Translations under genes and position numbers: made by a program
Origin: Collinsella sp. AF02-46-1
Lineage (GTDB): Bacteria; Actinomycetota; Coriobacteriia; Coriobacteriales; Coriobacteriaceae
NCBI RefSeq assembly: GCF_003465825.1
Contig: NZ_QSBV01000013.1
Coordinates: 1 to 64,000 of the forward strand
DNA length: 64,000 bases
Direction of reading: 5' to 3'
The notes under the pieces: generated by a model
Databases searched by the model: none
Told to the model about the DNA's origin: nothing
Seen by the model: the letters and a program-made list of their open reading frames with translations, nothing else
Shown here: piece after piece, positions 61,624 through 64,000 of the stretch
How positions within the stretch are numbered: position 1 is the first letter of the stretch
Layout: every line of letters starts with the position of its first letter

Positions 61624-63999
61624 CTATTTCTTAAGGAGATACGGATAGCTGTCGCGCACGGCCTTGATGGTCAGGCGGACGGCCTCGGGCAGACCGGTGT
61701 TGACGGCATCGACCGAGACGGTGCGGACCGTGCCGGCGACGCGGACCTTAAAGTGGTCCTCGTCCACGGCCAGGAAGCCCTCGTTCTCGGAGTTCTCCAT
61801 GTCCTGATCGCTCCAGAACAGGGTGAGCTTGTCCTTGTAGGGACGACCCTCCTGGTAGGGGCAGAACACGGCGCAGTTGCCGCACTCGTTGCACATGCCG
61901 TCGATGTGGACGACCTGATGCTTGGCCAGGCCCGGCACCTTAATTGCCACGTTGGCGCGGTTGGGGCACACATCGCAGCAGACCTCGCACACCGAGCCGC
62001 AGCCCAGGCAGCGGGTCTTGGTGCAGTTGCGCTTGTCGCGGCACAGCGATCCCTTGCGCTCGTAGCAGGTGTCCTCGCGGCCGGCCTGCTCGTTGCAGTC
62101 GGCGTACTTGTTAAAGTCCACGCCGGCAATGGCACGGGCGACCTCGGCGGCGTCGGCGATAGCCTCGACCACGGTAGCGGGACCGCGGCGGCAGTCACCG
62201 GCAGCCCAGACGCCCTCGACGCCGGTGGAGGTGGCGGCAAGGCGGCCGCGACGGTCGTGCTCGACGCCCGCGGCGTCGTACAGGCTGGCATCGATGCCCT
62301 CGCCCACGGCGCAGATCACCGTGGTGGCGGAAAGCTCGACGGTCTCGCCCGTGGCGACGGGGCTGCGACGGCCGCTTGCATCCGGCTCGCCAAGTTCCAT
62401 GACGTCGCAGGTCAGCACGGCGCCGTTGAGCGCCTTGGGCGCCAGCAGCTCGCAGAACTCAACGCCGTCGGCAAGAGCAAGATCGAGCTCTTCCTCGTCG
62501 GCGGGCATCTGCTTCTTGGTGCGGCGATACACCAGGCGCACGTTCTTCACGCCAGCAAGGCGCTTGGCCACGCGGGCCGCGTCCATAGCGGTATTGCCGG
62601 CGCCAATGACCACGACGTCCTTGCCCAGCTCGAGCTTCTCGCCCTTCTTGGCGGCCTCGAGGAACTCCAACACGTCGAGCTCGGCACCCTCGCCCAAACC
62701 AGCGGAACCGGGCATCCAGGCACCGGTGGCCACGACAACGTCGGTAAAGCCCTGGGCCTTGAGCTCGTCAATGGACTCCACGCGGGCGTTAAGCTGAACC
62801 TTGGCGCCAAAGGCCAGGCAGAGCTCGGCATCGTGGGAGATATCGTCGCTCGAGATGCGGAACTCGGGGATCACGTGACGGACCACGCCGCCGAGCGAAT
62901 CGCGGGCCTCAAAGATGGTGACGGGCACGCCGGCACGCGTCAGGAAGAACGCCGTCGCCAGGCCGGCCGGGCCGCCGCCGATAACGGCAACGTTGCGCTC
63001 ACCGTCGTTGGCGATAGCCTGGGCGCGCAGCTTGGGCAGCACGGCGGTCATGGCCTCGCGGGCGGCCTTGAGCTTGCTGGCGCGAATCTGGGCGCCCTCG
63101 GGCTCGTAAAATGCACGCTCGCAGGCACGGCCGCAGGGATGCGGGCAGATGGTGCCGGTAATGAACGGCAGGGCGTTGCGTTCGATGATGATGTTGAGTG
63201 CGTCCTCGTAGCGGCCCTCGTCAACAGCCGCCAGGTAGGCAGGAATATCCTGCTGGATGGGACAGCTCGTGCGGCACGGCGTGGTAAAGCAGTCGGAAAG
63301 CGGGCTCTTGCCGGCGACCTTGCGGTCGGGCAGCGGGCGCAGCGGCTTCTTATAGAGCGGGTTGGTGAGCGAGTCGGTCTGGATCGCGGTCACGGCCTCG
63401 AGAGAGACGCCCGCGAACGGCTTGCCATCCAGGTCGGTAAACTCGCCGGCCATCTGGCTAAAGCGCTCGTAGCCACCGGGCTTGAGCACGTCGGTCGCCA
63501 GGGTAACGGGCCAAATACCGGCATCGTACAGAGCGCGGATGTTGTAGACCGTGGCACCGCCGGAGTAGCTGATGCGCAGCTTGCCATCGAACTGCTCGGT
63601 AATGCGGCGGGCGGCCTCGATGGTCAGTGAGAACAGCGAACGGCCGGACATGTACATCTCGGTGGAAGGCAGCTCGTTCCTCGTCACGTCGACGGGGAAC
63701 GTGTTGGTCAGCTTGACGCCAAACTCCAGGCCGCGCTCGGCGCACAGGGCAATCAGGCGCTCGAACATGGGCACGGCGTCGGCCCACTGCAGGTCCTCGC
63801 GGAAGTGCGTATCATCAAAGACGATGTAGTCAAAGCCCAGCTCGTTCAGACGCTGGCGGGCAAACTCATAGCCCAGCAGCGTGGGGTTGCACTTGATGTA
63901 GGTGTTGAGGCCCTTCTCGGTGATGAGGTAGGTCGCGATGCGCTCGATCTCGGCGGGCGGGCAGCCATGCAGCGTGGACTCGGTGATGGAGTTGGACAC
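61624..63999 (-). CDS. ygfK: YgfK-type putative selenate reductase subunit (partial, 5' end outside window)
   Basis: The 791 visible residues are the C-terminal four-fifths of a protein of about 1,000; the coding frame continues past 63999, and the apparent start is an internal Val codon. Order: TIM-barrel-like dihydropyrimidine dehydrogenase-type segment (residues 1-210), glutamate-synthase-small-subunit-like flavoprotein with a Cys-rich entry (CRTSCPIQQDIPAYL, CPHPCGRACE), FAD site VAVIGGGPAGLATAFFL, NAD(P)H site VVVIGAGNTAMDAARVA, then C-terminal ferredoxin motifs (CGSVCEVCCDVCP, CNECGNCAVFCP). It probably moves electrons between NAD(P)H, ferredoxin and the xanthine dehydrogenase. Confidence 0.9.
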   Translation of the reverse strand: MSNSITESTLHGCPPAEIERIATYLITEKGLNTYIKCNPTLLGYEFARQRLNELGFDYIVFDDTHFREDLQWADAVPMFERLIALCAERGLEFGVKLTNTFPVDVTRNELPSTEMYMSGRSLFSLTIEAARRITEQFDGKLRISYSGGATVYNIRALYDAGIWPVTLATDVLKPGGYERFSQMAGEFTDLDGKPFAGVSLEAVTAIQTDSLTNPLYKKPLRPLPDRKVAGKSPLSDCFTTPCRTSCPIQQDIPAYLAAVDEGRYEDALNIIIERNALPFITGTICPHPCGRACERAFYEPEGAQIRASKLKAAREAMTAVLPKLRAQAIANDGERNVAVIGGGPAGLATAFFLTRAGVPVTIFEARDSLGGVVRHVIPEFRISSDDISHDAELCLAFGAKVQLNARVESIDELKAQGFTDVVVATGAWMPGSAGLGEGAELDVLEFLEAAKKGEKLELGKDVVVIGAGNTAMDAARVAKRLAGVKNVRLVYRRTKKQMPADEEELDLALADGVEFCELLAPKALNGAVLTCDVMELGEPDASGRRSPVATGETVELSATTVICAVGEGIDASLYDAAGVEHDRRGRLAATSTGVEGVWAAGDCRRGPATVVEAIADAAEVARAIAGVDFNKYADCNEQAGREDTCYERKGSLCRDKRNCTKTRCLGCGSVCEVCCDVCPNRANVAIKVPGLAKHQVVHIDGMCNECGNCAVFCPYQEGRPYKDKLTLFWSDQDMENSENEGFLAVDEDHFKVRVAGTVRTVSVDAVNTGLPEAVRLTIKAVRDSYPYLLKK

Positions 64000-64000
64000 G

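Noticed and set aside
58352-61648. 1,098-residue plus-strand protein opposite xdh
   Set aside because: A long antisense frame caused by GC-rich codon structure; the minus-strand frame has full xanthine dehydrogenase motifs and the plus-strand product has no recognisable domain.

Overview
The window looks like part of a chromosome of a gut coriobacterium, most likely Collinsella or a close relative. This is inferred from high GC, the gene families and the intergenic repeat style; no marker search was possible. It holds about 51 intact protein genes, a few broken ones and an unusual amount of structured intergenic DNA. I saw no intact tRNA, rRNA or CRISPR array.

Layout. 1-4700: an ABC exporter pair, a divergent DUF2975/XRE regulator pair, and a 5'-truncated integrase remnant. 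5091-19600: core metabolism and housekeeping (ACT-domain protein, citrate synthase, two Cof-type HAD phosphatases, adenine deaminase, TyrS, a U32 peptidase, a class A penicillin-binding protein, ArgR, a glycosyltransferase, TruA). 19668-29392: a leftward ribosomal cluster (rplE-rpsN-rpsH-rplF-rplR-rpsE-rpmD-rplO-secY-adk-map-infA-rpmJ-rpsM-rpsK-rpsD-rpoA-rplQ). It begins abruptly at rplE; the usual upstream genes (rplX, rplN, rpsQ and so on) are not in the window.

29700-41059 and 58343-63999 carry two parts of the purine and selenium/molybdenum-linked catabolic gene set known from the E. coli yge/ygf region. The left part has a purine permease, xdhC, yqeB, yqeC, a dihydropyrimidinase, a MocA-like nucleotidyltransferase, ygeW, ygeY, dpaL/ygeX and a YheO-type regulator. 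The right part has a fused [2Fe-2S]/molybdenum xanthine dehydrogenase, a polyferredoxin and ygfK, which is cut by the window end. Together they would import purines, oxidise or reduce xanthine and urate, mature the molybdenum hydroxylase, and break the ring down through hydrolase, carbamoyltransferase and 2,3-diaminopropionate ammonia-lyase steps.

Between the two parts lies about 17 kb of accessory DNA (41060-58342). It contains: a DUF4143 ATPase preceded by four iterons spaced exactly 33 bp; an orphan gene behind an S-box (SAM-I clan)-like leader; a type I restriction-modification locus with its own tyrosine recombinase, two hsdM genes, a half hsdS, a full hsdS, a silent inverted hsdS cassette and hsdR; a DEDDh exonuclease; a 41-residue membrane peptide behind a LexA-like box; a truncated DUF4143 gene whose break falls exactly at the start of five iterons spaced 23 bp; and an AbiEi/Vsr-like gene flanked by two arrays of 62-bp palindromic units. 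The best candidates for new biology are the shuffling dual-HsdM type I locus, the phased iterons next to DUF4143 genes, the 62-bp palindrome arrays, the S-box-like leader and the possible SOS-controlled peptide.
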